Part shown: piece by piece, positions 1-12,540 of the stretch
Position numbering within the stretch: the first letter of the stretch is position 1
Layout: each line of letters starts with the position of its first letter
NCBI GenBank assembly: GCA_030544215.1
Contig: JARZZO010000011.1
Location: 42,747,001-42,811,000, forward strand
From: Zantedeschia hybrid cultivar
Taxonomy: Eukaryota; Streptophyta; Magnoliopsida; Alismatales; Araceae
Direction of reading: 5' to 3'
DNA: 64,000 nucleotides
Notes under the pieces: generated by a model
Databases searched by the model: none
What the model was told of the DNA's origin: nothing
Seen by the model: the letters and a program-made list of their open reading frames with translations, nothing else
Translations under genes and position numbers: made by a program

Positions 1-748
1 TCACAATTGTGATCTTTGTAAGGTATATGACCATTGACCATTATTTCACGTTAAAAAATTCTTGTATAACTATTAGCGAGTTAATCATCTTTAATGTTCT
101 TTTTTGATGGATGTGCATGATTTATGTTCATTGTTATTGTAAATTCATTGAATAACATGTTCATATTTTCTTATTTTTCAGATTGTTTCAGATTTCTTTC
201 TAAATTTAAGCGCTTAGGTGCCCACCTAGGCACCTAGTTGATAACAATATATTTAATATTACACTAATATGGCATTAATGTAAAAGAATACAGGAAAAGT
301 AATATGACATTAGTATGAAAATTAATTATTAGCCGATTGAATTTAAGTATCAAAGTTAAATATGTGATTGGAAAATAATTAAAAACATTGATGTTTCATA
401 ATAAAAAATACTAATTAGATATTTGTTGACTTATTCTTCCAGAAGCTGCAATATAATGCTCACAACAATAATATACATATGATGCAATAATGTAAAACAC
501 AAAAAAAAAATTATTACCAACAAAGACTGGAGTTTCATAAACAACCCTAATTTGATGAAATATACAATGAGAGAATGAAAGCCTCAAAATAGGTTAGTAT
601 GTCTGATATGGGTGCCTGGGCAGGCGCCTTGGCAGGCACTTTGGGTGCCCTTTGGGGCTGTAGAAAGGCAGCCCGGCTCCTAGCGGATGGAAATCTGCTT
701 TGGCGCCTAAGCGTCCTCCTTGACAATAATGCTTATGATTGTAGACAA
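1..748. other. Flanking DNA left of the copia element; no gene seen
   Basis: AT-rich sequence without a convincing coding region. The only structure noticed is the GC-rich, inverted pair of GCGCCTAAGCG-like blocks described separately. The last five bases, GACAA at 744-748, are the left target-site duplication of the copia element. Confidence 0.6.
208..716. mobile_element. Possible small terminal-inverted-repeat element
   Basis: AAGCGCTTAGGTGCC at 208-222 is nearly the reverse complement of GGCGCCTAAGCGTCC at 702-716, and both ends carry further GGTGCC/GGCGCC blocks (GGTGCCTGGGCAGGCGCC near 610). The interior is AT-rich and has no coding potential, as expected of a non-autonomous DNA transposon. 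No target duplication was found, so chance inverted GC-rich blocks remain possible. Confidence 0.25.
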
Positions 749-2198
749 TGTTAGTATTAGGTCGCCTATAAGCCAACCAAACACTATGTACAATCTTGTT
801 CATTTATTAATAATAGATTCATGGTTTGATATTCATTATGTGTAATGTGTTTATTAACGTCTCATTATGAAGTCTGTGAATGTATGTAATAGGCTTCATA
901 TTGTAATGAGATCATAATAATGAGACTGATGACTTATAAACACCTATTCTTAATAGTCTCTAGTCGGAGGATATTTGATAGGGACATCAAATATCTAGTG
1001 ACACTAGTACATGTCACTCCAGCTCATATGATGAGGATGACTGGTCTCATAGTCACTTGTGTGGACACATTATGGCCGTCCTACTCATTGGTGAATGACT
1101 TCACTGAACTGATCCAACTTGAATTACTGGATGGTAATTTACTTGACTGTCAGCCAGTATGATTCAGTGCATGATTGGTTCTTAGATCTAAGACACCAAA
1201 GACATCTTATCGGTGGACTTTTAAACTTTGACCTTGGCTAGTGGATCCCTAACCATGGGTTCTTAATCAGTCAAGTGATCAGGTTCAGTGGAATACCTTC
1301 GAAGGTGATTGCATATTCGATATGAGACCATCCGCTCTCAATTATTAGAGAGAGAATGTTCCGGGAATGATGCGCGGAAGTCCTTGTTTAGGGCAGATAC
1401 TTTATCACAGAATGAGTTTTTTGATATCGTATAGCGGCATCAAATCCGAGTGAGTTTATCGGCTATGGCTTAACAGTTGACTATACCGTAAGCTGACTCG
1501 GAAATATTGTACGGATGAAGGAATACATATTCTCGAGTCAACCTAAGGACATGGTCAACTGTGAAGCTATAATCGGGAAACTCATTCATATTCGATGCCG
1601 CTATATGATATCAGAAAATTCTTTTTTTGATGAAGTGTCTGCCTTGGCCAGGGATTTCTGTACATCATTCTTCGAACATTCTCTGTCTTATAATAGAGAG
1701 AGGATGATTCCGTATTGAGCACACAATCACTTTTAAAGATATTCCACTGGACCTGATATCTTGACTGATCTGGATCCCATGGTTAAAGATCTACTACCCA
1801 AGGTCAAAGCTTAGGAGTCCACCGACAAGGACTAACCCCTTGCCGGCCGCCCCCCTATCTCTCTCTCTCTCTGGTACTCCTCATTGGGTACTTCCCGGGG
1901 CTTTGCTTCGACGTTCTATGTCTGCATGCCACGGGCACTGTTACGACGAAGGAATGTCAGGAGCGAGGACAATCCCACAACAGGAGGACCGTATAGATAC
2001 TGCTAGAAGTCGGGCACATGCGCGACTGACGGCGTCGCTCCATTGGAACCGAGCGGTTACAGATTCGAATCCGCGCAAGGTGATGCTCGACCATCGAATA
2101 TTCGTTTTTGTTTCTTGATATAGATCGGTCAGGCAGGAATCGAATTAATAATTTCTTTTTTTGTTATGTTCTTAAAGGTCCCGCCCGAGTCCTTATAG
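749..2198 (+). repeat. 5' LTR of the copia element
   Basis: It aligns with 10587-14901 once the insertion there is removed. Shared blocks include the first 770 bp and the terminal block from the CT-rich stretch near 1855 to the end. The right border is placed just before the primer site. The middle (1518-1831) is not found in the 3' LTR, which carries other DNA there (about 14106-14470). The terminal dinucleotide TA instead of CA suggests mutation. Confidence 0.85.
1204..1831. repeat. 628-bp imperfect palindrome inside the copia 5' LTR
   Basis: The right half (1518-1831) reads as the reverse complement of the left half (1204-1517) with scattered mismatches and almost no spacer. Pairs sum to position 3035: the TGACCTTGG block near 1230 mirrors the CCAAGGTCA block near 1799, and the CAGTGGAAT at 1286 mirrors the ATTCCACTG at 1741. 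The 3' LTR has the left-half sequence but not the inverted copy. Confidence 0.85.
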
Positions 2199-2209
2199 TG
2201 GTATCAGAG
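2199..2209 (+). promoter_or_regulatory. Primer binding site of the copia element
   Basis: TGGTATCAGAG matches the usual plant site complementary to the 3' end of initiator methionine tRNA and lies directly after the 5' LTR. It would prime minus-strand DNA synthesis. It fixes the LTR border. Confidence 0.85.
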
Positions 2210-4531
2210 TTAGGTTCTGTTGTATCCATTTTAGATCTCGAAAAATTAATTTTCTATGTAGATTCCATACAAAATTCAATCTTATAATTTTTAATATAAT
2301 TTATATGATGGATTGATGAATTAAAAATTATTTTTTCTGTAGATAACAGTTCAGAATCGTGATTTCAAATTTATTTTATTTTATTTTGTTCTTTATAGTT
2401 GTCTCGTTATGGAGTGATCATCGGCTATATTATGGCACATGCCAGTGTTGCCGCCGGCCACCGTCGCCTTCCCTACTATCCCCGGTGGTGCCGGGCAGGG
2501 GCGGTGGCGTCGGTGGCGCCCTTATCTTTCTTCTTTTTTCTCCCCACTTGTGAAGCTCACCATAGAAAGGGAAAAGGGAAGGAGAGGGGACATGGCCCTG
2601 CTGAACATCGACGGTGAGACCGGGGGTGCCAGACAAGGCAGCTGGCTAACACTAAGCTTGTTGGAGGCGGTGTAGGTGGGCGACCCCCCTTCGCTAAGCA
2701 CCTGCTGCGTGTAGGGCTCAGGGGGGGGGGGGTTGCTGGCGGTGGCTAGGGTTTCCCTTAGTCGTGCGCCAAGGTGCTCGGCTTGGGTTTGACCTAGGCT
2801 ATGCTCGGGCGTTGGGCCTGGGTGCGACCTAGGCCGAGCCTGGGCATCGAACCTATGTCCGACCCAGGCTGGGGCCAGGGGATGACTGGCCCTGGGCTCG
2901 ACCCAGGTGGTCCAATTGGGCTTGCTTAGGCTTGGGCAGGAGGCCTGTACCTGGCTGATCCCAGGCCCAACATAAGGGGCTATTGGGCCCCTTGCCTTAG
3001 GCCCATTTAATTAAAAAAAATCAAAATATATTTTAAAATTATTTTAAAATATAAAAAGGTTTTTCTTTTATTGTGTAATGCACATTAGAAGGATTGAGTT
3101 TTTGATAAAAGATTTCTTCTAACAATTGTTGTTAAAGAAACCTAATAAATCTAATTGTTAGATTTTATATTTAGAATTGTTCTAAATTGATGCATAGAAT
3201 CAATTTAGAATTTAATTTCGGTTGTGTGCACATATAATGTGTGTTTAATGTCTTTTAATTTAGAATTAAAAGCATGTTTGAAATTTTGAAAATTCAAATA
3301 TTATATTAAATTTGATTGGAACCTTGGTTTTGAGAAAATTAAAATTTATTAGTTTTGAAAATTTCAGCCACTTATGATGCGCTTTATCATGTGTGGATGT
3401 TTAGAAGTTAATCGTAGTCATAGATATGCAGTTTAATTTATTATATCATGTGATGATGTAATTTTGTGGATGTAGAATGTTTATGAATTGATTAATTGTT
3501 GATTATTGAGGCCTGCGTGCCTCATTCTCTCTCTCATTCCAATGTACTTCTACCTCCCTCCTCAATTGTACTCGGCATAAGATTTGTTACATTGTAAAAT
3601 GTAAATTATTGATAACGTATCAATTTTAAAGTTGTAATATTGATCGCGATGGACGAAGAGGAGCGATGACGATCTACAAGTGCAATTAAGAAGGTGGGGA
3701 GATGAGATCTTCTACCTGTGTGATCGTCAATTTTAATTTTGATATAATTGTTATATTGTAATGTGTGTGATTGACTGCTTGGCTCGAGTGAAATCACTAT
3801 ATTATCCATGACTACATTAATGAACATGTATGGTGATACATGCTTTCTTTATTTGATTTTGAATCAAATTATCTAAGTATAGTAGATATTAAATATATGC
3901 GAAATATTTATATACTATCACCTAGGATGAGACCAACATAAAATATTAGAATCCATCGTCTTTAAATTTAAACCGTAGTACGAGTCGTTGAGAACGCATT
4001 GCATGGCCCTCCGTCATTATAGTTTTAAGATTCGATTTAGGGCTTGACAGATTTGTTGTGCTATTTATAAGATTTGTCTGTCTCTGATGAGAAACTAAAG
4101 TTATGGCATATGATGCCTTAAATGGGGTTGAGACATGATGTAGCCTTATTGTACTATCCACAAGGGTTGCATCCTAATCTGTGCCCATTACGTAATGATG
4201 ATAAAACTTAAACTAGATTTAATAGTTTGTTGTGCTATCCACAAGACCATTAGTGTTATGGGGGCTGAAGTATGATCAGATATTGCAAGGAGTTGCAAGT
4301 GCTAAGAGGGTGGATACTCTCTGATCATAGTGTGATTTATTGTGTTATCTACAAGGTCACACTGTGAGTCATTAAAATTCTGATTCCCACTAAGAGACTG
4401 CCGACTTCTCCCATTTTGTATATATGAGGGTTATACAGTCCGCCAAAGTTAAACTAGGTAAAAGACCATATTTTGTTTAATTTAATAATTGAACATCTGT
4501 TAATTTTTAATTTTATATCCTGTAGGCAAGA
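2210..4531 (+). other. Leader of the copia element; no gene
   Basis: About 2.3 kb of untranslated leader. A GC-rich part (2440-3000) includes a run of CCTGGGC/GACCTAGGC-type imperfect repeats at 2755-2995. An AT-rich part follows. Between 4050 and 4350 a TTGTGCTATCCACAAG-like motif recurs four times (near 4055, 4147, 4229, 4337), roughly 80-110 bp apart. No open frame is convincing. Confidence 0.6.
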
Positions 4532-5369
4532 ATGTCATCACATAACCTGTTACGAGACATACTAGATATCAATCGTTTGACAAGTCCGAACTACTCCGAT
4601 TGGCTTAGAAACTTGAAGATTGTCCTCAGGTATGAGCAGATTGAATATGTCCTAGAGGATCAGACACCCCTTGAACCAACATTAAATGCCCCTAAAGGAG
4701 AGATGATTGCTTATGAAAAGTGGAAGGAGGATTCTACTTTGGCCTAATGCTATATTCTTGCTTCAATGAGCAATGAACTACGAGGCAATATGAGAAGATA
4801 GATGCCAGATCCGTCTTCCTCTATCTACAAGAGCTCTTTGAAGAGCATAGCTGGTTTGAGAGATATGAGATATCCAAATCTCTGTTCAAGACTCGAATGG
4901 CAGAGGGGTCTTCAGTATAAACTTATGTATTGGAAATAATAGAGTGGATCGAGAGGCTGGCCGTAGTTGGGTTTCCATTACCTAAAGAGATGCGCATAGA
5001 TCTTATCCTCAGCTCACTTCCAGAATCATACTCCTAGTCCATTGTTAACTTTGACATGAACAAGATTGAGGCTATACTGGCAGACCTACTCAACATGCTA
5101 AAGACTATAGAGGGCAACTTTTATAAGGAAAAGTCTGCCGTTCTCATTGTTGGTAGGACCAACAAGAAGAGGAAGGCAGTCCAGGCCTTTAAGAAAGGCA
5201 AGGGTAAGAAGCAGAGCAAACCAAAGCCAGCAGGGAAGAAGGACAAGGGCAAGGGAGTCGAGAAGGGCGAGTGCTTCTACTGTCATCAAAAAGGACATTG
5301 GAAGAGGAATTGCAAAGAGTACCTTAAGGAGAAGGCTCAAGAAAAGATGAAGTATGGAGATGCTTCAGG
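4532..5369 (+). pseudogene. Copia gag remnant (capsid and CCHC knuckle)
   Basis: The start MSSHNLLRDILD begins a copia-type gag (UBN2 family) with the typical tryptophan-rich stretch (NYSDWLRNLKIVLR). A stop follows after 71 codons at 4745. The frame reappears at 5056 with a lysine-rich linker and the zinc knuckle CFYCHQKGHWKRNC (C-X2-C-X4-H-X4-C) near 5272-5315, which would bind the RNA genome. The reading is cut at 5369 by the solo LTR. The ATG at 4532 sits just after the leader at the position expected for gag. Confidence 0.8.
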
Positions 5370-7455
5370 TGTAACGACTCGCCATCCTATAATCGGAGAT
5401 CCGATTACTAAATGGGTACTGAATCATTAAAATTTGGAACCAACCCAGGATCTCGATAAGTCTGGGAAATAAATGATAAACTAAGTTAAACATTCACATC
5501 ACATTGAATTGTAAAAGAAGTGCAAGAATTAAAGATTATTACAATTCGACTTGACTCAACAAATAATTACATATTCCAATATAAAAGAAGTAATTAAGCG
5601 TACAAGCTTGAAAGGAAGATAACAATTACATCGGGGCATACTCCAAGATAGTGGCTGCTGGCACGCAACCCGAGACAACACCCTCCACGTTATGCTTGCT
5701 TGAAACTCTTACCTGAAAACCGCAGAGATGAGTCTCATTGAAATGGACTCAGTAGGGATCTTTCGATCCCCACCACCCACTCACGTACTCACAAGTGCAA
5801 TAACATAAATAGAGATAATTTAAATAAATAAAGCAGTAAACACAACTCTCAATGATTCTCAAATTTTGATATAAAACGTTTGCATTCATAACTGTAACAT
5901 GCACAACTCTGAAACTACTACACCACGGAGTTCACAACTAGTGTCTCGGCTAAACACACAAACCACACGACCGAATGCAGAAAACATCGACCAGCTGGGA
6001 CCAAACAGGAACCCCTCGGATAGCGTGTTGGTACTCCGGCCTGTTTAGCTCTAGGTGGTTCTGCTTCCCCCAGCACGAGTGACACTCTGAATGTACCACT
6101 CCCACACTAGTACTAGCTATACCCCGGGGTACACCAGGTGACCCTCTCTCTAGGCGTCACCCTACCACTCCCACACCGGCGCCGTGTCACTCCCATACTG
6201 ACGCAGGGTGCCTGAACGCTAACAACTATCACTCTAGGTCCACGGTCGTACGAAACACAACACAGTGCGATCCAATCACATAGAAATCCTCATCCTCGAA
6301 TACATTTTCAAGCATGCATTTAACCAAACTATCTAACAATGTAAACATATGTTTATTGCATGAATTAATGAGGTTCTGTCTTAAATCGCGTCGTCCGTGG
6401 CCGACGTCATTCAAGACCTCATAAACTGGTTCATATGAAAATTGGCCTCAGAAGATGGCCTAAATCGCGTTGCTCATAGCAGCCGCCATTTAAATGGCGT
6501 TGCTGTCCCCAGACGCTATTCAAGACAGATACAGAATCTCCTGATCTGGGCTAAATCGCGTCTCGGGTGGAAGCCGCCATTTAAAATGGCGTCGCTGTCC
6601 TCAGACATCATTTAGCACTCGCAGACAGGTTCTCCCCTCTGGCCTCTCCGAGTCACAAAGTAGGATTTTTTCCCAAAATTGCACAAAAAACGTCAAAATG
6701 AAGAAAGTAGGAGAGAAGCCTAATTATTTTCATAAAGAATCCTTTAGAACATACTTTCTACCCCAGGCGCACCCACACATAATGCATACTTTTAAAGCGG
6801 AAAAATCATAGTTTTAAATAAAACACCGCGAGGATCGTCACCCTACCGGTTACTTGAATTCTTCCGTGCTCCTAGCCGCCGAACCGCCATGCCACAAGTT
6901 GCCGCCGGTACCGCCGTGGACGCTGTCACTCCACCGGGACATCGGCCACCATCCGAAAAGAAATGGGCCGTGGAGGAGATGGTGGTGGTAGTGGTGGAAG
7001 TTAGAAGGTTGATGGAGTGGAGGGATAGGAGGAATGGGGAGAGGAAAGGAAGGAGAAGGGGAAGGGGGAGTGTACGGGTCGGAGAGAGGGAGGAGAGAGA
7101 AGATAATAAGAGAAATGAAGGAAAATAAGGAGGGTTCGCGGGGTTAAACCGAAACTAGCTAAAACGCGTCGTCTAAGGTCGACGCCAATCAGACGACAAG
7201 ACGGGATCGTACACTGATAGATCAGGGCCGTGCTCTAAATGGTGTCGACCATGCAAGACGCCATTCAGACGATAAGACCGGGACCGTACTCTCGCGGCCC
7301 AAAACCAGCCCACGTGGCACATTCTAAAAATGCGTCCCCCTAACCGGACGCCGTTTGAACCGCGTCGAGCTTGCGACAACCCCACAAAGGCCTAAACCAA
7401 AGGGTCCAACATCGAAACTAACCCGATAGCCGGATCCGAAACCTCAATCCTTACA
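5370..7455 (-). mobile_element. Solo LTR (about 2.1 kb) inserted in copia gag
   Basis: It begins TGTAACGACTC, ends CCTTACA, and is flanked by a perfect 5-bp duplication, TCAGG, at 5365-5369 and 7456-7460. TG...CA ends, a 5-bp duplication and no coding capacity fit a solo LTR left by LTR-LTR recombination. Its first bases are the reverse complement of the end of the chromovirus 3' LTR at 23015 (GTCGTTACA), so it probably belongs to a Ty3-gypsy chromovirus-like family and lies antisense to the copia element. Small open frames inside are not genes. Confidence 0.85.
6380..7385. repeat. Array of GCGTC...GACGCC half-palindromes in the solo LTR
   Basis: Blocks of the form AAATCGCGT followed 10-15 bp later by a GACGCCATT-like block recur near 6380, 6460, 6550, 7160, 7245 and 7330. 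GCCATTTAAATGGC at 6485-6498 is a perfect 14-bp palindrome. The blocks could fold into short hairpins. Confidence 0.6.
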
Positions 7456-7460
7456 TCAGG

Positions 7461-8745
7461 TATTTATATGATCGATATTAACTTGTCTATTAAAGATTTT
7501 ACGTCATGGTATTAGCTATTAGATGTGCTTTTCATGTCTATGATAGGGATGTGATGATAAGTGGTGAAAGCTGAGCAGAGGCGAGGCGGATTTGAGGCTA
7601 GGAAGCAGTGCAAAGATTGCGACGATCACTATAGGGATAGTGAGCCTCATGCTTCCATCTGGAGATTCTTTATCATTAGATGATTGTTATTATGTTCTTA
7701 GCATAATAAATAACATTATTTCTATTTCTTGTTTAGACAGAATTGGGTACAAATTGACTATTGAGAACAACTGGTCTATGTGTTATAGTAATAAATTAAT
7801 TGCTTTTGCATGTTTTAGTGAATGGGTTGTACTATTGAATGTTTCTTATCATAGTCTCTATATTGATAAAGCTCTTAAAAAGAACAAGTATAGTGTGAAC
7901 CAAGTCTATCTTTGACATTATAGGCTTGGACATATTGGTGAAAACAGGTTTCAAAGATTGCGCAAGAATGGATATTTGGATCCATTTGATTGTGAATCAT
8001 ATGTAATATGCAAGTTATATTTGATGTGTAAGTGGTAAAGTCTCTATTTACAGGATATAGAGAAAGGGCTAAGGACATTTTGGAACTAATATATTCAGAT
8101 GTATGTGGTCCTATGTCTAGCTAAGCTAAGGGTGGCTTCTCTTATTTCATCACATTCACTGATGATTTCACTATATGTACTTAACAAAGTAGAAGTCAGA
8201 AGCTTTTGAGAAATTCAGAAAATTTAAGAATCAAGTAGAGAAGCAAACTGAAAAGAGTAGCTTTCCAATCGGATTGTGGAGGAGAATATTTAAGTATAGA
8301 GTTTACACTGTTTTTAAAAGATAATGGTATCCTTTCTCAGCTTATACCTCCTTTTGCACCTCAGATGAAATGTATCTGAAAGGAGAAATTGTCCTTTGTT
8401 GGACATGGTGCGTTCGATGACGAGCTTCTAACAATTATCAATATCTCTATAGAGATATGCATGTGAGTTGGCTGTATATCTATTGAACAGAGTGCCTAGT
8501 AAGTCTATGACTTTCATTCCATATGAGATATAGAAAGATTGAAAATCAGACTTTAAACATGTTAAAGTTTGAGATTGTCCTGCCTGTGTGAAGGGATATG
8601 ATCCAGACAAACTAGAGTCAAGAACTAATAGATGTAGGTTTGTTGGGTATCAAAAGGAAATCTTTAGTTACTACTGGCGAACAAAAGGTGTTTGTCGCCA
8701 GAAGAGTTATTTTCTTGGAGGAAGAATATCTTCTTTAGGAAGATA
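7461..8745 (+). pseudogene. Copia protease and integrase remnant
   Basis: Just past the solo LTR the reading resumes with a protease-like stretch. There follow a long piece with IISISCLDRIGYK, the GAG-pre-integrase signature YRLGHIGENRFQRLRKNGYL near 7918-7980, and integrase core fragments: DVCGP near 8100, a QSDCGGEYLS-like stretch near 8270, and a degraded NGVSERRN-like region near 8370. Several stops and frameshifts break it. The tail (VVLEEVPDPQTV near 8760) is the typical linker between integrase and reverse transcriptase. Confidence 0.75.
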
Positions 8746-10470
8746 TTGTGAGTAAAGTAGTTCTAGAAGAGGTTCCAGATCCACAGACTGTTCCTAACTC
8801 ATTAAATGAGCCATCGGTTCTTAAACCTGTTAGCGAATATACACAGGAACCTCGTAGGTCTGCTAGAGTATCGAGACAACCTGAAAGATATGTAAAACAT
8901 ATAAGTGATGGTAACTCAAATATGCTCTATAATGAGATAATCTCAAGACCTACTAGGAGGCGCCACTGAAGGCCCATAAGTTGGGAAATGGCGAGAAGCC
9001 GTGAAACTTTAAAATACAGTCCATGTACATCAACCAAGTTTGGAACTTAGAGGACTTTGTACGAGAGTGTTGTACCCATTGGATGCAAGTGGGTCTTTAA
9101 AAGAAAGATCGATATAGATAGACAAATCGATACTTGTAAGGCAAGGTTGGTGACGAAGACATATCGTCAAAAACAAAGAATTGACTATGAGGAGACTTTC
9201 TCACTAGTTGGTGATAAAGATATATCATCAAAAACAAAGAATTGACTATGAGGAAATTTTCTCACTAGTTGCCATGATAAAGTCGATAAGGATACTTCTC
9301 ATTATTGATGCACACTATGACTACGAGATTTGACAGATAAACATTGACTGTTTTCCTTAATAGAAACCTTAAGGAAGAGGTGTATATGATACAAGTTGAG
9401 GGCTTCAGTTCAAAAGAGTTTCTAGATAACTTGTACAAGCTGCAAAAGGTCCATTTATAGATTGAAGCATGCTTCCCGGAGCTGGAACATAAGATTTGAT
9501 GAAGCGATCAAGTCTTATGACTTCATTAAGAATGAAGATGAATTTTGTGTATATAAGAAGATTAGTGGAAGTACAGTTACCTTCTTAGTCATTTATATCG
9601 ATAACATTCTACTTATTGGGAATAATGTTACAATGTTGTCATTAGTAGAAGTATGACTGTCAAAGAACTTTTTTATGAAGGATTTGGGAGAAGCATCCTA
9701 TGTATTCATAATACAGATCTATAAGGATAGATGAAATAGGATGCTTAGATTGATGAAATTCATGTACATAGATACCATTGTTAAAATATTTGACATGAAA
9801 AATTTCAAGAGAGGTCTCATACTGATGAGACATGGAATTTATCTCTCTAAAAGGTAGTTTCTTAAGATTTCCGAAGAGAAGGCTGTCATAGATAGAGTAC
9901 CTTATGCCTCTGCTATAGATTCTATCATGTATGTCATGTTATTTACTAGGTCTGATGTAGCATTTGTTTTAAGTGTTATGACCAGATATCAGGCCAATCC
10001 AGGTGATGCGTACTGGAAGTCCGTAAACTATATCTTTAAGTATTTGAGAAGGACTAGGGATATGTTTTTGGTCTATGGAGGATGTGACTTGAAGCTATGA
10101 GATTACATTGACTCGAACATCAAGTCTGATCCGGATGATAGCACGTCTACTTTCGGATTTGTGTTCACTTTGAACGGAGGTGCAATAAGTTGGAAGAGTT
10201 CCGAGTAGGAAATCACTGCAGATTTAATGACAAAGACTGAGTATATTCCTGCAGTTGAAGCTGCCAATGAAGCAGTCTGAATGAAGAAGTTCATCAACGG
10301 CCTGATGCTAAGCATCTCTGATCTCGTCCTATTACTGTACGACAACAATGGGACGATTGCACAAGCGAAAGAGCCACAATCTCATTAGAAGCCGAAACAC
10401 ATTCTAAGGCGATTTCACTTGGTTGGAGAAATCATTGAAAATGAGATGTCGTGGTGGAAAAAGTTCCCTC
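8746..10470 (+). pseudogene. Copia reverse transcriptase and RNase H remnant
   Basis: CKWVFKRKID near 9080 and RIDYEETFS near 9178 are the N-terminal copia reverse-transcriptase motifs. YIDNILLIGN near 9595 stands where YVDDILLIGN is expected, so one catalytic aspartate is replaced by asparagine. RNase H motifs follow from about 9950 to 10290 (RYQANPG, KYLRRTRDM, YIDSNIKSDPDD). Stops, frameshifts and a local 58-bp duplication (9162-9219 repeated at 9220-9277) show the enzyme is dead. Confidence 0.8.
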
Positions 10471-10570
10471 TACCGATACATGGCAGATCTACTGACGAAG
10501 CTATTGACTCAAAACGTGTTTAAGCGTCACCTTGAGTCTATACGTATTTAGCATAAGGGTGATTGACTTT

Positions 10571-10586
10571 AGTCCAAGTAAGAGAT
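10571..10586 (+). promoter_or_regulatory. Polypurine tract of the copia element
   Basis: The purine-rich AAGTAAGAGAT lies immediately before the TGTTAG start of the 3' LTR, the usual place for plus-strand priming. Confidence 0.6.
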
Positions 10587-12312
10587 TGTTAGTATTAGGT
10601 GTCCTATAAGCCAATCAAATATTATGTACAATCTTGTTCATTTATTAATATTATATTCATGGTTTGATATTCATTATGTGTAATGTGTTTATTAACATCT
10701 TATTATGAAGTCTGCTAATGTGTGCAATAGTCTTCATATTATAATGAGATCATAATAATGATACTCATGGCTTATAAACACATATTCTTAATAGTCTTTA
10801 GTCGGAGGATATTTGAGAGGGACATCAAATATCTGGTGAGACTAGTATATGTCACTCTAGCTCATATGATAAGAGTGATTGGTCTCATAGTCACTTGTAT
10901 AGAGACACTATAGCGGACCTACTCATTGGTGAATGCGTTCACTAAACTGATCCAACTTGAATCACTGAATGGTAATTTACTTGACTGTCAGCTAATATGA
11001 TTCAATGTCATAGTTGCATGGTTGGTTCTTATATTTAAGACATCAAAGATATCTTGTCGGTAGATTTTTGAGCTTTGACTTTGGCTAGTGAATCTCTAAC
11101 TATGAGGTCTCAATCAGTCTAATGTTCGGATTCAGCAAAATACCTTCGAAGGTGATTGTGTATTCAATAGCAGGATCATCCGCTCTCGGTAATTAGAGAG
11201 TGAATGCTCCAGAAATGATGTGCAGAAGTCCCTGGTCAGGGAAGATATTTTATCAGAGAATGAGGTTTCTGATATTGTATAATGGTATCCAAGCCGAGTG
11301 AGTTTACTGATTAGGGTTTGACTGTGAGGGCTTACACTAGGACCCACACTTGCAGTTGTGTTGGTTTGGAGAACCTGTACAAATAGAGTGAAGGAAATCA
11401 CCACACAAGACTATTAATAAATAAGTGTCCAATATTTCACACACAACAAATATATTCATTGTTTCCATAGTAATGTATATAGCTGTCTAAAGTATATATT
11501 CCAAAAAGAGAGACTATTTCATAAAAAGTACAGTTATAAAATTGACAGTCGATGGTCAACTGTCACCCCGCATCTCTAGTTGCCGCCACCACTATCTCGT
11601 GACCATGCCACCCACATGAAACAAAACAAATAAGAAAAAGGGCGGCAGCTAGTTATATGGCTCATATAGGATCTTCTCTGAATCAATCTTTTCTTTACGA
11701 ATTAAAATGCATGACTTAAAAGCAATATACATGATCTACCTATGAGGTGAACTATGAACTATATCAGCATGGACATGAACAATCATAAAATATGATATAG
11801 CTAAAACACTTAAACGTACAGTCTTGCTTATCAATATGGACATGAACAGTCATAAAACATGATATAATTAAAACACTTATACAATCTTGTTTCTTAACAA
11901 TAAACAGGCTAAAATCGACATGGTCACCAACACCACTAGTACAATCGACGGTTTGGAAGAGTAAAGGTTAACTAAGTACCTGCCAGTCAACCCTACAAGC
12001 TGCTAACTCCATAATGGGTGAGATAGGTTGATAGGACTAATCGGCCTCGACGGCTCGCGAAACTATAAAGTTCAGAGACCGACTACTTGTGTACACAAGC
12101 GAGTGTCTCTTACTGTCCTAATCAGGTAAGTTGAGACTGGACTTTTATCTCTTGGTTATAAGGTTTTGCCCGAGGTCTTAACACACCTCCGGTCTTTTGG
12201 TTGGGCAATCTCCAGATCCTCACCTTGACAATGGTCCTAGTCATAAAGGGAAACACAACTAGTGTGAGATATCGTTTTGTCCTAAATATCAAGATCGCTA
12301 TGACGATCATAG

Positions 12313-12540
12313 TCATGGTTGGCAGTGCTGGCCGATATCGGTACGTATCGGCCGGTAGGTACCGGTATCGGCCGGCACCGGTACCCTTGATTTAAAGGGT
12401 ATCGGCCGGTACCGGCCCAGTACGTACCGGTATCGGCCGGCACCGGTACCCTTGATTTAAAGGGTATCGGCCGGTACCGGACCGGTATTGGGCCAGTACC
12501 GGTTGGTACGTACCGGTACCGGTACTACCATCCTTGATCA
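12313..12540. repeat. GGTACCGG/TATCGGCC-rich repeat with a 65-bp period
   Basis: A 55-bp block at 12361-12415 recurs without change at 12426-12480. The block itself is built from CGGCCGGTACCGG and GGTACCGGTATCGG pieces, many self-complementary, around TACCCTTGATTTAAAGGGTA. Confidence 0.85.
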
